From Bifidobacterium choerinum (lineage in GTDB: Bacteria > Actinomycetota > Actinomycetes > Actinomycetales > Bifidobacteriaceae): a DNA stretch of 64,000 bases. A model generated the notes under the pieces. That model was given only the letters and a program-made list of their open reading frames with translations. It made no database searches and was not told where the DNA came from. A program made the position numbers and the translations under genes. The stretch covers positions 124,001-188,000 of the forward strand of contig NZ_JGYU01000002.1 of assembly GCF_000741135.1 (NCBI RefSeq), read 5' to 3'. Positions 39,375 to 48,989 of this stretch are shown here, piece by piece. Every line of letters starts with the position of its first letter. Position 1 is the first letter of the stretch.

Positions 39375-40448
39375 ATGGAAATTGCAATGGTCGACGAACG
39401 GCATGTGCAGCAGGCGATGGCGCAGACGGCGCTTCCCGCCATGGACACATGCGCGCATGAAGGATATCTGGAACCGGCGCAGACGGATTGGGCGGGGCGT
39501 CCGCTGCCGCGGCTGCGCACGCCCGGCAGACTGCACTACGTGTGCTACGACGTGGCCGAATTCCAGAAGCTCGGCATCCCGGGGGCGTCGCGCGATGACC
39601 ACGGCGCCGTCGTGTTCTCGCACGGCTTCTCCGAGTTCGCGGCCAAATACGGCGAGCTCGTCTGGTACTTCCTGCTCGCCGGATTCTCGGTATGCGTGCT
39701 CGAGCACCGCGGCCATGGCTATTCGGCGCGCGACGTGACCGATGACGAGATCGTCTACATCGACGACTGGCGCCGCTACGCCGCCGATCTCGCGAAGTTC
39801 ACGAAGGAGGTCGGCGGCGCCTACGCACACGGCGGAAGGCTCACGTTGTTCGCGCATTCGATGGGCGGCGGCATCGCCGCGGCGATGCTCGAACGCTATC
39901 CGAACATCGTGGACAGGGCCGTGCTGTCGTCGCCGATGATCAAGGCGAACACCGGCGCGCCGAACTGGCTCGCGGCCGCCGTCTGCGGTGCGGCGTGCGA
40001 CCTCGGGCACGCGAAGTCGATGGCGCCGGGACAGCACAGGTTCACGCCAGTGATCGACTGGAAGGACGAGCAGGGGGCGTGCGCCGCGCGGATCGAATGG
40101 TTCAAGAAGCTGCGCATCGCGAACACGCACTACCAGACGACGGCGGCCGCGAACGAATGGGTACGTCAGGCTGTGCGCATCTCGCATGCGATCCTCGACC
40201 CTCACATGTGCGAGCGCATCGACGTGCCGGTGCTGCTGTTCCAGGCGGGCGCCGACCACTGGGTCAGCAATCCGGCGCAGGACGTCTTCGTGCAGCGCGT
40301 GGGACGCGACGGCGGCCGCATCAGCAAGGAACGCGTCGACGGGTCGGTCCATGAGATCTTCTCGATGCCGAACGCCGTCGTCGCGCCGTATCTGCAGCGG
40401 ATCTTCCGTTGGCTGCAGTCGGAGGAGACGGTGACTGTGCTGCCGTAG
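39375..40448 (+). CDS. Alpha/beta hydrolase, monoacylglycerol-lipase-like
   Basis: The 357-residue cytosolic hydrolase has the catalytic serine in FAHSMGGGIAA, the aspartate in QAGADHWV and the histidine in DGSVHEIF. HRGHGYSARD resembles the HG.G.S segment of monoacylglycerol lipases and lysophospholipases (YtpA/PldB type). The ATG at 39375 is preferred because a TAGGAT box lies 7 bases upstream and gives a leaderless start; an in-frame GTG-type extension to 39366 adds only three residues. It is divergent from fadD, so lipid turnover is a plausible shared theme. Confidence 0.82.
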   Translation: MEIAMVDERHVQQAMAQTALPAMDTCAHEGYLEPAQTDWAGRPLPRLRTPGRLHYVCYDVAEFQKLGIPGASRDDHGAVVFSHGFSEFAAKYGELVWYFLLAGFSVCVLEHRGHGYSARDVTDDEIVYIDDWRRYAADLAKFTKEVGGAYAHGGRLTLFAHSMGGGIAAAMLERYPNIVDRAVLSSPMIKANTGAPNWLAAAVCGAACDLGHAKSMAPGQHRFTPVIDWKDEQGACAARIEWFKKLRIANTHYQTTAAANEWVRQAVRISHAILDPHMCERIDVPVLLFQAGADHWVSNPAQDVFVQRVGRDGGRISKERVDGSVHEIFSMPNAVVAPYLQRIFRWLQSEETVTVLP

Positions 40449-40563
40449 CCTGCGCCCGCAGCGGACGGCGTTGCGCCGGCCATCGGTGCGTTAGAATCAC
40501 CTCGGGAAAAGCGGCGCGCGCGCCGGCAGCACGGCCGCGCATAGGAGAAAAGCGGGGCGTATA

Positions 40564-41658
40564 GTGACGCGGAACGCACGCGGTGATCGGAACGGCTCCA
40601 ACGGCTCCGGAGACTCCGACGGCGAGCTCGGCGGTGCGTCGACGCGGCAGCCGGCGGACGATACGCGCAGCGCGCAGGAGCAGGTGCAGGACCTGCTGAA
40701 CCGGTCGGCGCATGAGGAACGCGCCGACGCGGCACAGACGCTCGCCGACGAGACGGTCGCCACGCAGTCGCTCGAGCAGACGCCGAAGCGGATGATGGTC
40801 GGCGTGATGTACACATTGCTCGGCGGCGCATTGTGGGGCATCAACGGATCGGTCTCGAAGATCCTGATGGAGGGATACCACATCGCGCCGCTGTGGCTCG
40901 CATGCGTCAGGGAGATCGTCGCCGGCCTCATCTTCCTCGGCTGCGCGGCGGTCGGTTCGCGGCATGCGCTCGCCGCGGCCGTGAAAAGCGTGCGCGAATA
41001 CCCGATGTACCTGTTCACGGCGCTCACCTGCGTCACGCTCGTGCAGGTCGCGTATCTGTTCTCGATCCATTGGACGAACGCGGGCACGGCGACGGTGCTG
41101 CAGACGGTGAATCTGCTGATGGTGCTCGTCTACGTGTGCATACGCGGCAAACGCAAGCCGACCGTCAAGGAGATCGTCGGCGTCACGCTCGCGTTCTCCG
41201 GCGTATGGCTGCTCGCGACCGGCGGCAAGGTCAGTTCGCTCGCGCTGCCGCTGCCGGGACTGCTGTGGGGACTCGCGGACGCGTTCTCATGCGCGTGCCT
41301 CGCGATCATCCCGGTCATGCTCATCGCGAAGTACGGCAACTTCGTCGTCAACGGCATCACGTTCCTGCTGTCGGGGCTGCTGCTGACGCCCTTCGTGCAG
41401 CCGTGGAAGGACGTGCCGCGGCTCGACGTGCGCGGCTGGGGGCTGCTCGCGTTCACGATCGTCGTCGGCACCTTCGTCGCGTTCTGGCTGTACATGGCCG
41501 GCGTCGTGCGCATCGGTTCGATGCGCGCGACGATGCTCAGCACGATCGAGCCGGTCATGGCGACGATCACGGCCGTCATGTGGACCGGCGCCGTGTTCAC
41601 CGGCACCGATCTGGTCGGTTTCGCGCTCGTCATCGTGATGTCGTTCCTCGTGCAATGA
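40564..41658 (+). CDS. DMT-family (EamA) drug/metabolite transporter
   Basis: The protein has ten hydrophobic helices after an unusual 75-residue polar, Ser/Asp-rich N-terminal extension; the EamA core begins at MVGVMYTLLGGALWGINGS. Conserved pieces include the internal repeat (a second EamA half beginning at PLPGLLWGLADAF) and the terminal STIEPVMATITAV, with Glu-Pro. The substrate is unknown; most such proteins export amino acids or nucleobases. The start is uncertain: GTG at 40564 has GGGGCG nearby, while the extension could be partly untranslated if an internal ATG at residue 78 is used. TAGAAT at 40492-40497 may be the -10. A 14-bp tandem repeat begins directly at its stop. Confidence 0.78.
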   Translation: MTRNARGDRNGSNGSGDSDGELGGASTRQPADDTRSAQEQVQDLLNRSAHEERADAAQTLADETVATQSLEQTPKRMMVGVMYTLLGGALWGINGSVSKILMEGYHIAPLWLACVREIVAGLIFLGCAAVGSRHALAAAVKSVREYPMYLFTALTCVTLVQVAYLFSIHWTNAGTATVLQTVNLLMVLVYVCIRGKRKPTVKEIVGVTLAFSGVWLLATGGKVSSLALPLPGLLWGLADAFSCACLAIIPVMLIAKYGNFVVNGITFLLSGLLLTPFVQPWKDVPRLDVRGWGLLAFTIVVGTFVAFWLYMAGVVRIGSMRATMLSTIEPVMATITAVMWTGAVFTGTDLVGFALVIVMSFLVQ

Positions 41659-41714
41659 ACGCTGTGCGGTGAAGGTTGTGCAGTGAAGGTTGTGCAGTGA
41701 ACGCTGTGCAGTGA
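41659..41714 (+). repeat. Four head-to-tail 14-bp repeats after the DMT gene
   Basis: The units ACGCTGTGCGGTGA, AGGTTGTGCAGTGA (twice) and ACGCTGTGCAGTGA follow the stop codon directly. The gene's own end (CTCGTGCAATGA) resembles the unit, so each copy carries a spare stop. The copy number may vary between strains. Confidence 0.8.
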
Positions 41715-41837
41715 GCGCGCGTCAGGCTGTGCCGGCTGCATAATCGGCCGTGGGCGCCGTGCGCGCGGCCATACAATCAGGAGTCGTTCGCGCATGTACG
41801 CAGAACGTACGGCGGCGGGAACGAGAAAGGATCGATT

Positions 41838-42182
41838 ATGCTTTCGACGGCGCAGAATGTGGTCATGGTCGTGCTCAATGTGGTCGTGCTGATCGCGTTG
41901 CTTGTGTTCGGCGTGTTCGCCGTGTACAACAACCGGCCGAACTTCGAGCTGACGCCCGAGCATCTCTACGACCAGCAGAAGGGCCAGCAGTGGGGCATCT
42001 GGGTGTTCGTGTTCATCATCATCAGCTGGCTCGTGACGCTGCCGGGCGTGTTCTGGACGCTCGGCGACGGCTGGGTGCAGGCGCTGTGGTGGATCGAGCT
42101 CGCGTCGAACATCGCGTCGCTCGTGTGCTGCTGCGCGTCGATCTTCTACTATCATCGTCTCAACACGCGCCCGCACGACTGA
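41838..42182 (+). CDS. Small membrane protein with three helices, 114 residues
   Basis: I do not recognise the family. Helices are at about residues 5-30 (VVMVVLNVVVLIALLVFGVF), 52-70 (WGIWVFVFIIISWLVTLP) and 82-103. A polar segment NNRPNFELTPEHLYDQQKGQ links the first two. Three consecutive cysteines occur (LVCCCAS) in the last helix. AGAAAGGA lies at good spacing before the ATG. A strong hairpin follows the gene at 42278-42323. It is monocistronic on present evidence. Confidence 0.7.
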   Translation: MLSTAQNVVMVVLNVVVLIALLVFGVFAVYNNRPNFELTPEHLYDQQKGQQWGIWVFVFIIISWLVTLPGVFWTLGDGWVQALWWIELASNIASLVCCCASIFYYHRLNTRPHD

Positions 42183-42277
42183 TGCGTTGATGCATCGCCA
42201 TGCATCGGTGTTCGCGTGGAATACGCGGTAGCGCGGCATCGATGATTCGGCGCGGATGACATGGCGTAGGTGACATA

Positions 42278-42323
42278 CGACAGTGGCGGCCGGAACTCAG
42301 AGAGGTTCCGGCCGCCACTGTCG
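42278..42323 (+). terminator. Hairpin after the small membrane-protein gene
   Basis: CGACAGTGGCGGCCGGAAC and GTTCCGGCCGCCACTGTCG are exact complements around an 8-base loop. The same hairpin could end transcripts of the minus-strand surface-protein gene. Confidence 0.8.
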
Positions 42324-42398
42324 TTACTGGATGCGCTTATCGGACGTGTCTTGCTGATCGCGTCATGTGATCGCCTTCAGCGTCGGCGATGCCGTAGG

Positions 42399-44462
42399 CT
42401 ACTCCTCGCGACGGCGTGCGCTCAGCGTGGCGACGCCGCCGACGAACGCGAGCGTGAACGCCGTGATGAGCACGGCGTCGGTGCTTGCGCCGGTGGCGGC
42501 GAGCTTGCTGCTGGCGGTGTCCGTGACCTGCGCCGACTGCGGCGCCCTTGGCCTGCTGGGCGTCATCCACGGCGGCCTTGGCGTCGTCGGCGTCCTTCTG
42601 GGCGCTGGCGACCGCGTCACCGGTCTTGGCGACGGTGTCCTTGGCGGCCGTGAGCGCCTGATTGCGCTTGGTGAGCTCGTCCTTGGCAGCCTGCAGATCG
42701 GTGACCGTCTGCTTGGCGTCTGCGAGCCTCGCGGCGGCCGCATCCGCCGCCTGCTGCGCCTGCGCCGCCTCGGCCGCCTTGTCGGCCGCCTGGGCGTGCG
42801 CGGCGTCGCTGGCCTGCTTCGCCGTGTTGTAGGCGGCCTGCGCCTTGTCCAGATTCGCCTTGGCGTTCTGCATCGCAGCGTACTTGCTCGCCGCGTCGTC
42901 TTTGGCGGTCTTGGCCGCGTCGGTGTTCTGGTTCGCTTGGTCGAGCGCCTTCGCGGCGTCGTCGGCCTTGCGCTGTGCGGCGGTGAATGCGACGTCGGCG
43001 ATATCGTAGGCCTTCTGTGCGTCGGTGAGCGTCGCGGAGGCCTGCGCGTACTTGGCCGACTGGGCGTCCGCCTGCTGCTGCGCGGCCGTCTTGGCGCGCT
43101 GCGCGTCCTCATGCTTCGTCAGTGCGCTGTCGTAGGCCTGTTCGGCGTCCGACTGCGCGGTCTGCGCGCTCGCGAGCGCATCCTGCGCGTCCTTGAGCTT
43201 CTGCTGTGCGTTGCGGATTGGATCGACGTACTCCTGCAGTTCCTGCTGATAGACGTCCGCGTCGGTGGGCGTCGCGTCGTCGACGCCGTCGTAGCTGATG
43301 GCGTGGCTGCTGTTCTCCATCGCGGAGGTCGGTACATGGCCAGCTCCTGGGTACTGGCTCACGCCGATGCCGGTGGCGGTTGCATTGGGATCGGAGCAGT
43401 TGAGGTAGTAGCCGATGGTTTTGTAGAGCTTAGGGTATTTCTGGTAGATCTGGTACGGGCTCATGGAGGCGAGACCCGGATACTTGCCGCTGAGGAGGGC
43501 ATCTTCGTAGATGGCCTTCTCTGCCGTCCACCACCCGGCAAGAGGATCGCGGTATCCCCATGCCAAGTTCTCGGACAGATGAAGGTTGCTTGGCAGCACC
43601 TGATTATGCTTCATGACAAGCTTCGTGCCTGCATTCGCCTGCACCATCGCCGCGGCCATCGCGGCGTCGGAGATCTGCAACGGTGCGAGTCCTTCGTCGG
43701 CCCGCAGCTGGTTGAGCTGTTGGATGAGCGCCACCGCCTGGAGCATGTTGTCGAGACTCATGGCGTCCTTCGGGTTCCCTCTCTGCGTGTACTGCAGCCA
43801 CGATCCGCCATCGGGCGGTGCGATCTGTTCCGGGTCGTTCGGATTCTTGGTGCTCAGCGCCGGATCCGTCAGCACCTGCTGCGCGAGCGTCGCATTGCGG
43901 TGCTCGGACCAGCCGAGCGCGCCCTTCTGCTCCAGATTGGTGGCATCGGCCGCCGCCTGCGTCGCGTCGTCGATGGCCTTCTGCGCGGCTTCGAGCCGCT
44001 GTTGGGCCGCCACCTTGTCCTGCCGGCCTTGTCGGCGGCCACCTTCTGCTCGGCGTTCTGCTTCGCGGTCGTCGCCGCCGCGAGTTCGTCCGCCGTCGTG
44101 GATTCGTTGCGTTCGGCGTCGGCGAGCGCGGCGTTCGCCCGGTCAAGCTCCTACCTGGCCGTATCCGCGTCATTGCGCGCGTTGCGCAGATCATCGCTGG
44201 CGTTCTGGTAGACGTCGTTCGCGTCGCTGAGCGCGGCGTTGGCCTGATCGGCCTGCGAACTCGCCGCCTGCGCCTGCTGCACCGCGCTTGCTGCCGTGTG
44301 CTGCTGCGGCTGCGCCGCCGGCTCGTCGGCGATGGCGACCATCGGTGCGCCGAGCGTGGCGACCGCGGCCATCGTGGCCACCGCCCCGTTCACCGCCTTC
44401 ATCGTCGAGAACGGCCGGTTCTGCTCCTTGCCGCGCGGACGCGCGTGCTTTCCCTGTGTCAT
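42399..44462 (-). pseudogene. LPXTG-type surface protein with CAP-like SEC10/PgrA domain, broken in three places
   Basis: A signal peptide (VATMAAVATLGAPMVAIADE) is followed by long Ala-rich coiled coils, a CAP-like domain resembling the SEC10/PgrA surface-exclusion family (LNQLRADEGLAPLQI... SENLAWGY), more coiled coil, and a C-terminal sorting signal: LAATG, hydrophobic helix, ARRREE. Three lesions break it. (1) In-frame TAG at 44151-44153, one change from CAG. (2) A frameshift at about 44019-44034, after ADKAG. (3) A frameshift at the CCC run 42545-42547, where removing one base restores APQSAQVTD and the sorting signal. Intact length would be about 685 residues. Without repair the product is a secreted 103-residue fragment. 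The LAATG motif suits the class E sortase in this window. Confidence 0.8.
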
Positions 44463-44572
44463 GATGGACCCCCTTCAGTGGTCTGGTGGCGACTCACGTC
44501 GTCGCTGCTCTTCTCAGGCAGCGTAATCCATCATAAAAGAAGAAAAAATAACACACGTGAGATTTGCAAAAA

Positions 44573-45454
44573 TTACTTTCGGGCGACTATTATACGCGCT
44601 TCAATTGTTAATGCACTGATTTGTGTGAGATCGAGGGCGTCAATGTCCACATGGAACAACAGTGGTGTCATATGCGCGAAGGTGCGCAAGTCGTCAGGCG
44701 GCATCGTAAAGGTCCGCGAGACGGTGCTCGTCTCCAGAACGTCGAAATGTTCTCCGAACTGTTTGATTATTTGTTCGTTTGAATAATCGGTGTTGCGCAG
44801 CTGCTTGCGCGCGAGTTCGCGCAATTGTTCGTCGTGATGTACGCCGGGCACTGCTTTGATGACGATGGCGTCGTCCTTCATGACGCGGTGGAATTCCTCG
44901 GAATTCACCGGCGAAAAGATGTCGAGCATGCAGTCGATTGCGTGGCTGCGCACCGGCAGGTCGGCGAGGTTGCCGACGAACCATCTGACGGCCATGCTCG
45001 AATCCTCGCGTGCTGCTTGCTGGATCGAATCCTTCGAGATGTCGAAGGCGAGCAGATCGGCTTGCGGGTTCGCGCGCTGCACCGCGCGCGAGTAGAAGCC
45101 TTCGCCGCAGCCGACGTCCAGGATCGCGGGGCGCGCGTCGCCGCGCAGGCCGGCGAGGCCCATATCGGCGGGGACGCCGATATGCCGCTGGATGGTATCG
45201 AGCACGGCGTCGCGGATGTGGTCATAGTAACCGGCTTCGAGGATGCGTGCGCGGTTCGCGAACGATTCGCTGTTGTAGAACGGCGACTGCTTCGCGGCGG
45301 GCATGAGGTTGACATAACCCTGTTTCGCGATGTCAAAGGTATGGCGGTTGGCGCAGCGCAGGCTTGTGCCGTCCAGATGCAGCGTGTCGTGGCAGATCGG
45401 GCAGATAAAGTACCGTTCGCTGTCGCCGAAGCGCGCGATTCTCGCAGGATTCAT
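44573..45454 (-). CDS. rlmA: 23S rRNA (guanine) methyltransferase, RlmA family
   Basis: The family methylates N1 of a guanine in helix 35 of 23S rRNA (G745 or G748), the latter affecting tylosin-type macrolide binding. An N-terminal zinc finger (FICPICHDTL... LRCANRHTFD: Cys-Cys-Cys-His) is followed by GYVNLMPAAKQSPFYNSE and the SAM-binding motif ILDVGCGEGFYSRAV; 293 residues, usual for RlmA. The start at 45454 gives MNPARIARF, but the ribosome-binding site is weak. Which guanine is modified cannot be told from sequence. It is convergent with nothing nearby; the response regulator gene lies 43 bases upstream on the same strand. Confidence 0.88.
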   Translation of the reverse strand: MNPARIARFGDSERYFICPICHDTLHLDGTSLRCANRHTFDIAKQGYVNLMPAAKQSPFYNSESFANRARILEAGYYDHIRDAVLDTIQRHIGVPADMGLAGLRGDARPAILDVGCGEGFYSRAVQRANPQADLLAFDISKDSIQQAAREDSSMAVRWFVGNLADLPVRSHAIDCMLDIFSPVNSEEFHRVMKDDAIVIKAVPGVHHDEQLRELARKQLRNTDYSNEQIIKQFGEHFDVLETSTVSRTFTMPPDDLRTFAHMTPLLFHVDIDALDLTQISALTIEARIIVARK

Positions 45455-45497
45455 GCCGCCATCGTAGCCGCGGAGGGCGTCAGGGGAGTGCCGGGCG

Positions 45498-46190
45498 TCA
45501 TTGCAGGTCGGCGCGCTCCACGAGGCGTGCCATCTGGATGCGGCTCATGCACAGCCGGTCGCTTGCCGCCGACAGATGCGCTTTCGCCGTACGTTCCGAA
45601 ATGAACATCCGCTGCGCGATCTGCGCGTTCGTCAATCCTTCGGCGGCGAGCATGACCGCTTCGCGTTCGCGTTCGGGCAGTGCGTCGAGCAGGTCGCGCG
45701 CCTGCTGTCGTCTGGCGTTCGGTTGCTGCAGATGCAGGTCGGCGATCAGCTGGCGTTCGCTTGCCGGATTGAACTGCGGCGCCCCGTCGCACACGCCGAT
45801 GATGCGCCGGATGATGTCCTCCGGTGCATCGGTCTTCGAGATGAATCCCTCGGCGCCGGCCTCGACGGCGCGCTGCACCGTTTCGGTGGGACCGAGCGAT
45901 GTCAGGATGAGCACATGCGGCGCATTGCCGCCATCGGCGCGGATCGCGCGCGTCAATGCGATGCCGTCCATGCTCGGCATCGCGATGTCCACAAGCACGA
46001 CGTCGGGCATATGCGCCGTGATCTGTTCGAGGCATTCAGGGCCGGAGGTCGCGGTCGCGCAGACCTTCACCTGCTGCTGCGAATAATCGTTGAGGATGAT
46101 GCGCATCGTCTGCCCGATCATCGGGTCGTCGTCGACGACGATGACCTCGATCGGTTTCGCGGCATGATCCTCCGTTGTAGTGTGCGCCAT
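45498..46190 (-). CDS. NarL/FixJ-type response regulator
   Basis: The receiver domain (residues about 14-130) has the acidic pair VVDDDPM and the phosphoacceptor aspartate in VVLVDIAMPSMDG. The C-terminal LuxR-type helix-turn-helix lies at about 165-225 (LPEREREAVMLAAEGLTNAQIAQRMFISE, with the recognition helix after it). The protein has 230 residues. It lies 30 bases downstream of its sensor kinase gene on the same strand. The target is unknown; the divergently placed DUF5067 gene beyond the kinase is a candidate. Confidence 0.92.
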   Translation of the reverse strand: MAHTTTEDHAAKPIEVIVVDDDPMIGQTMRIILNDYSQQQVKVCATATSGPECLEQITAHMPDVVLVDIAMPSMDGIALTRAIRADGGNAPHVLILTSLGPTETVQRAVEAGAEGFISKTDAPEDIIRRIIGVCDGAPQFNPASERQLIADLHLQQPNARRQQARDLLDALPEREREAVMLAAEGLTNAQIAQRMFISERTAKAHLSAASDRLCMSRIQMARLVERADLQ

Positions 46191-46220
46191 GTTCAGCCAT
46201 CGTAATCGGCGGCGTCCCGT

Positions 46221-47768
46221 TCAGGGTCGGGCGGTCCACGGCAATGCGACGTCCACATGGAAGACATGATGGTCGTCGAAGCCGTAGCCGCAGTTGCCAT
46301 GCAGCTGACGCACCCGTGCCGCAAGGCCGGTCAGCCCTTCGCCGTCACGGGCGGCATTGGCGCCGCGACGGCCGTCGGCACGGTGCTCTCCGGCATGGTG
46401 CTCCGGCGTTGTTGCGTCATGCGCGGCCGGAGCGGCCGCCGGACGCATTGTCTCCGTCGGAGATATCGGTGTCGAAGGCATCGGAGCGGACATCATCGAT
46501 GTTGCGGATGACGTCGACGTTATGGATGACGGTGGCGTCGCGAGAGCCCGCGGCGGCACCTCGTTGCTCACGTGAATGTGGACTCCCTGCTTCGGCGACG
46601 CGTCCACCTGCAGGGCGACGGCCGTGCCGGCAGCGTGCCGCCTTGCGTTCGTCAGTGCCTCCTGCACGACGCGATAGGCGAGTTTCGAGACCTCGTCGTC
46701 CAGTGAACTCAGGTCGCGGATGTCGATCCACGAATCGATGCGCATGCCCGCTGCCCGTGAATCGTCGATCAGTTGATTGAGCGAGGTCCTCGTGAGCGAC
46801 GTCTCGCAGGAAGGGGCGAACAGCGCGGCGGCCTGTTCGGGATGACGGAGCGTGTCGATGATCGTATGCGCTTCGTCGAGCGCTCCAGCCGCCTGCTTGC
46901 GGATGTCTCCCGCGGTCACGGCGATCGCATGCGCATCCTGCAGCACTGACGGCGGAGGATTGAGCTGTTCGACGCCCTGCTGCAGATGAGTCACGGTCGC
47001 CTGCAATGCGCTCGCGTTCAATGCGAGCAGCGACAGCGAATGGGCAAGCGTGTCATGCGCTTCGGCGGCGAGTGCGTCGGCGAACTGCTGGGAATCAAGG
47101 TTCTGCCGGAGCATCACGACGGTGTTCTGCGCGGCGTCCGCCTTGGCCTCCGCCGAGGTCGTGATGGCGCGTTGGCGTATATGCAGGCCGATGAGGACGC
47201 TCAATGCGACGCCGATGCCAGCGAAGACGCTCGCCGTCAGCATGATGACCGGACGGCCGACGAATAGCTCCGGCGCCGTGCCGTACTGGCTTCCGGTCCC
47301 GTTCCTCGTGAATATCGCCTGCCACAGCGACGCGTCCGGTCTGCGCAGCACGTCGCGCAGCTGACACCAGACGGTCACGGCGGCTGCGGCGGGCGTCGCA
47401 CACCAGCCCAGCCGTTTGGAATTGCGCCGCGCGAGCAGTGATGCCAGCGCCATCAACGTCATCAATGCGTCGAAAGGAAACAGACACGTGCAGGCGCACG
47501 CCAGCCAGAACGTCATCGCCGGATGGTTCGAGCGCAGGAGCAGCAGCAAGCCGGAGGGCAGCGCCAGCAGCGTGCAGATGATGCACCACACGTAGTAGAA
47601 GGTGTTCGGAGTGCTGTCGACGCCGGCGAGGGCAGCCTGCATGAGGTTCGCGAAGCTGGCGAACGCCACCATCAGGATCGTGCACCATACGCGCGTGCGG
47701 ACCGGGACGTCCATCGAGTCGATGGCGTCTGCGTGCCGGACGTCCGTATGTGCTGCCTGATCAAACAT
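46221..47768 (-). CDS. Sensor histidine kinase (HisKA_3), with a long insert in the ATPase domain
   Basis: Five or six N-terminal membrane helices span residues about 15-220. The phosphoacceptor histidine is in AEAHDTLAHSLSL. The N-box VVQEALTNARRHA is intact, but between the following strand (GVHIHVSNE) and the G-box (GEGLTGLAARV) there are about 70 low-complexity residues rich in Ser, Thr, Pro and Ala. The ATP lid is normally far shorter here. The ATG at 47768 is chosen because CATAAT lies 6 bases upstream and no ribosome-binding site is present (leaderless pattern); a frame 53 codons longer has no similarity. The protein has 515 residues. The stimulus is unknown. Confidence 0.85.
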   Translation of the reverse strand: MFDQAAHTDVRHADAIDSMDVPVRTRVWCTILMVAFASFANLMQAALAGVDSTPNTFYYVWCIICTLLALPSGLLLLLRSNHPAMTFWLACACTCLFPFDALMTLMALASLLARRNSKRLGWCATPAAAAVTVWCQLRDVLRRPDASLWQAIFTRNGTGSQYGTAPELFVGRPVIMLTASVFAGIGVALSVLIGLHIRQRAITTSAEAKADAAQNTVVMLRQNLDSQQFADALAAEAHDTLAHSLSLLALNASALQATVTHLQQGVEQLNPPPSVLQDAHAIAVTAGDIRKQAAGALDEAHTIIDTLRHPEQAAALFAPSCETSLTRTSLNQLIDDSRAAGMRIDSWIDIRDLSSLDDEVSKLAYRVVQEALTNARRHAAGTAVALQVDASPKQGVHIHVSNEVPPRALATPPSSITSTSSATSMMSAPMPSTPISPTETMRPAAAPAAHDATTPEHHAGEHRADGRRGANAARDGEGLTGLAARVRQLHGNCGYGFDDHHVFHVDVALPWTARP

Positions 47769-47974
47769 GCCACCATTATGGCCTTTGCCGTCATTGCGCG
47801 CCATTGGTCGGAGGGTCATATCCAGCTGGCTTGTGATGCCCGATGGGGCGAAGCGACATGCCCGTTCGTCCACTGTCGCGACGGGCCGTTCCTTCCTACA
47901 GTCGATAGCAGCACACATGCGATGCAAGGTGTGGCGAACGCGAAATACGCGGGAAGACAGGAAGGGAAACCATC

Positions 47975-48727
47975 ATGACTACGGAACCCAAGAACGCTCG
48001 TCCGCCGCAACAGCCGACGAAGATGTCGGTATGCGGCATCATCGGTCTGGTGCTCGGCGTGCTGTCGATCGTGCTCAGCTTCATCCCGATCGTCAACAAC
48101 GCGGCGGCCGTGCTCGGCGTCGTCGGCGCGGTGCTGGGCATCATCGCGATCGTCGGCACCTTCCGTGGCAAGAAGTCCGGCAAGGCGATCGCAATCGTCG
48201 GCACCGTGCTGTCGGTGCTCGCCGTCATCATCACGCTGAGCCTGCAGGCGTCGTTCAGCAAGGCGATCGACGACGCGACCGGCTCGTCGTCCGCCTCCAC
48301 CTCGGCCTCGAGCGGCTCGAATACAGCGGATGCGAAGCAGTCAAAGCAGGACAAGGAAGGCGACCTCGACAACATGCATGTCAGCATCGTCTCCGCCGTG
48401 AAATCGGACAACGATTTCGAAGGTAAGCCGACCGTGCTCGTGACCTATGAGTGGAAGAACAACACCGACAAGAACAGCTCGTTCATGGCGCTCGCCAACG
48501 CCCAGGCCTTCCAGAACGGACAGGAGCTGGATACGGCCACCTACGGCATCGGCACGGAACCGGCCGGATATGACGCGAATTCGCTGGTCGCGGACGTCCA
48601 GCCGGGTGCGAGCGGCAAGACGACGATCGGCTACGTGCTCAAGGACGATTCGCCGGTCACCGTCGACGTCACCGATCTTTTCTCGCTCAACGACGACAAG
48701 ATGGTCGAGCATAAGTTCGATCTGTGA
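47975..48727 (+). CDS. DUF5067-domain membrane protein with DUF4190-like anchor
   Basis: Three hydrophobic helices at the N-terminus (residues 17-95: SVCGIIGLVLGVLSIVLSFI and the next two, with Gly-rich turns) resemble DUF4190 proteins. A serine-rich linker (SSSASTSASSGSN) leads to an extracytoplasmic DUF5067/DUF4352-like beta domain (about 125-250) with YEWKNNTDKNSSFMALA. Such domains are common in Gram-positive surface lipoproteins, with unknown function. GGAAGGG precedes the ATG. It is divergent from the sensor kinase gene (206-bp gap), which suggests but does not prove regulation by that system. Confidence 0.8.
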   Translation: MTTEPKNARPPQQPTKMSVCGIIGLVLGVLSIVLSFIPIVNNAAAVLGVVGAVLGIIAIVGTFRGKKSGKAIAIVGTVLSVLAVIITLSLQASFSKAIDDATGSSSASTSASSGSNTADAKQSKQDKEGDLDNMHVSIVSAVKSDNDFEGKPTVLVTYEWKNNTDKNSSFMALANAQAFQNGQELDTATYGIGTEPAGYDANSLVADVQPGASGKTTIGYVLKDDSPVTVDVTDLFSLNDDKMVEHKFDL

Positions 48728-48947
48728 CGGAAAACGGGCAACAGCCGCCACCGTGTCGATGCGCGGCTGTTGTGACGGGCGCCGACCGTGGCGTATCCAC
48801 CTCCGGGCGGATCCGCCGCGGCGTCTTTTTGTTGCCAAAATGTTGTCAAACCGACGTTCCGCGCGGCGGTGGCCTCGTTTGTCATGTGCTGACTCCGCTG
48901 CCGGATTGTTCTCAAATCGTTATCACAAGGCCCTTTTTCGACAAAGC

Positions 48948-48980
48948 AAAACGGCTGATTCCGTTGGGAATCAGCCGTTT
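48948..48980 (-). terminator. Terminator of tRNA-Leu
   Basis: AAACGGCTGATTCC pairs with GGAATCAGCCGTTT around a 4-base loop; read on the minus strand, the stem is followed by TTGCTTTG. It ends the tRNA transcript just 10 bases past the tRNA. Confidence 0.75.
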
Positions 48981-48989
48981 CTTGCTAGT

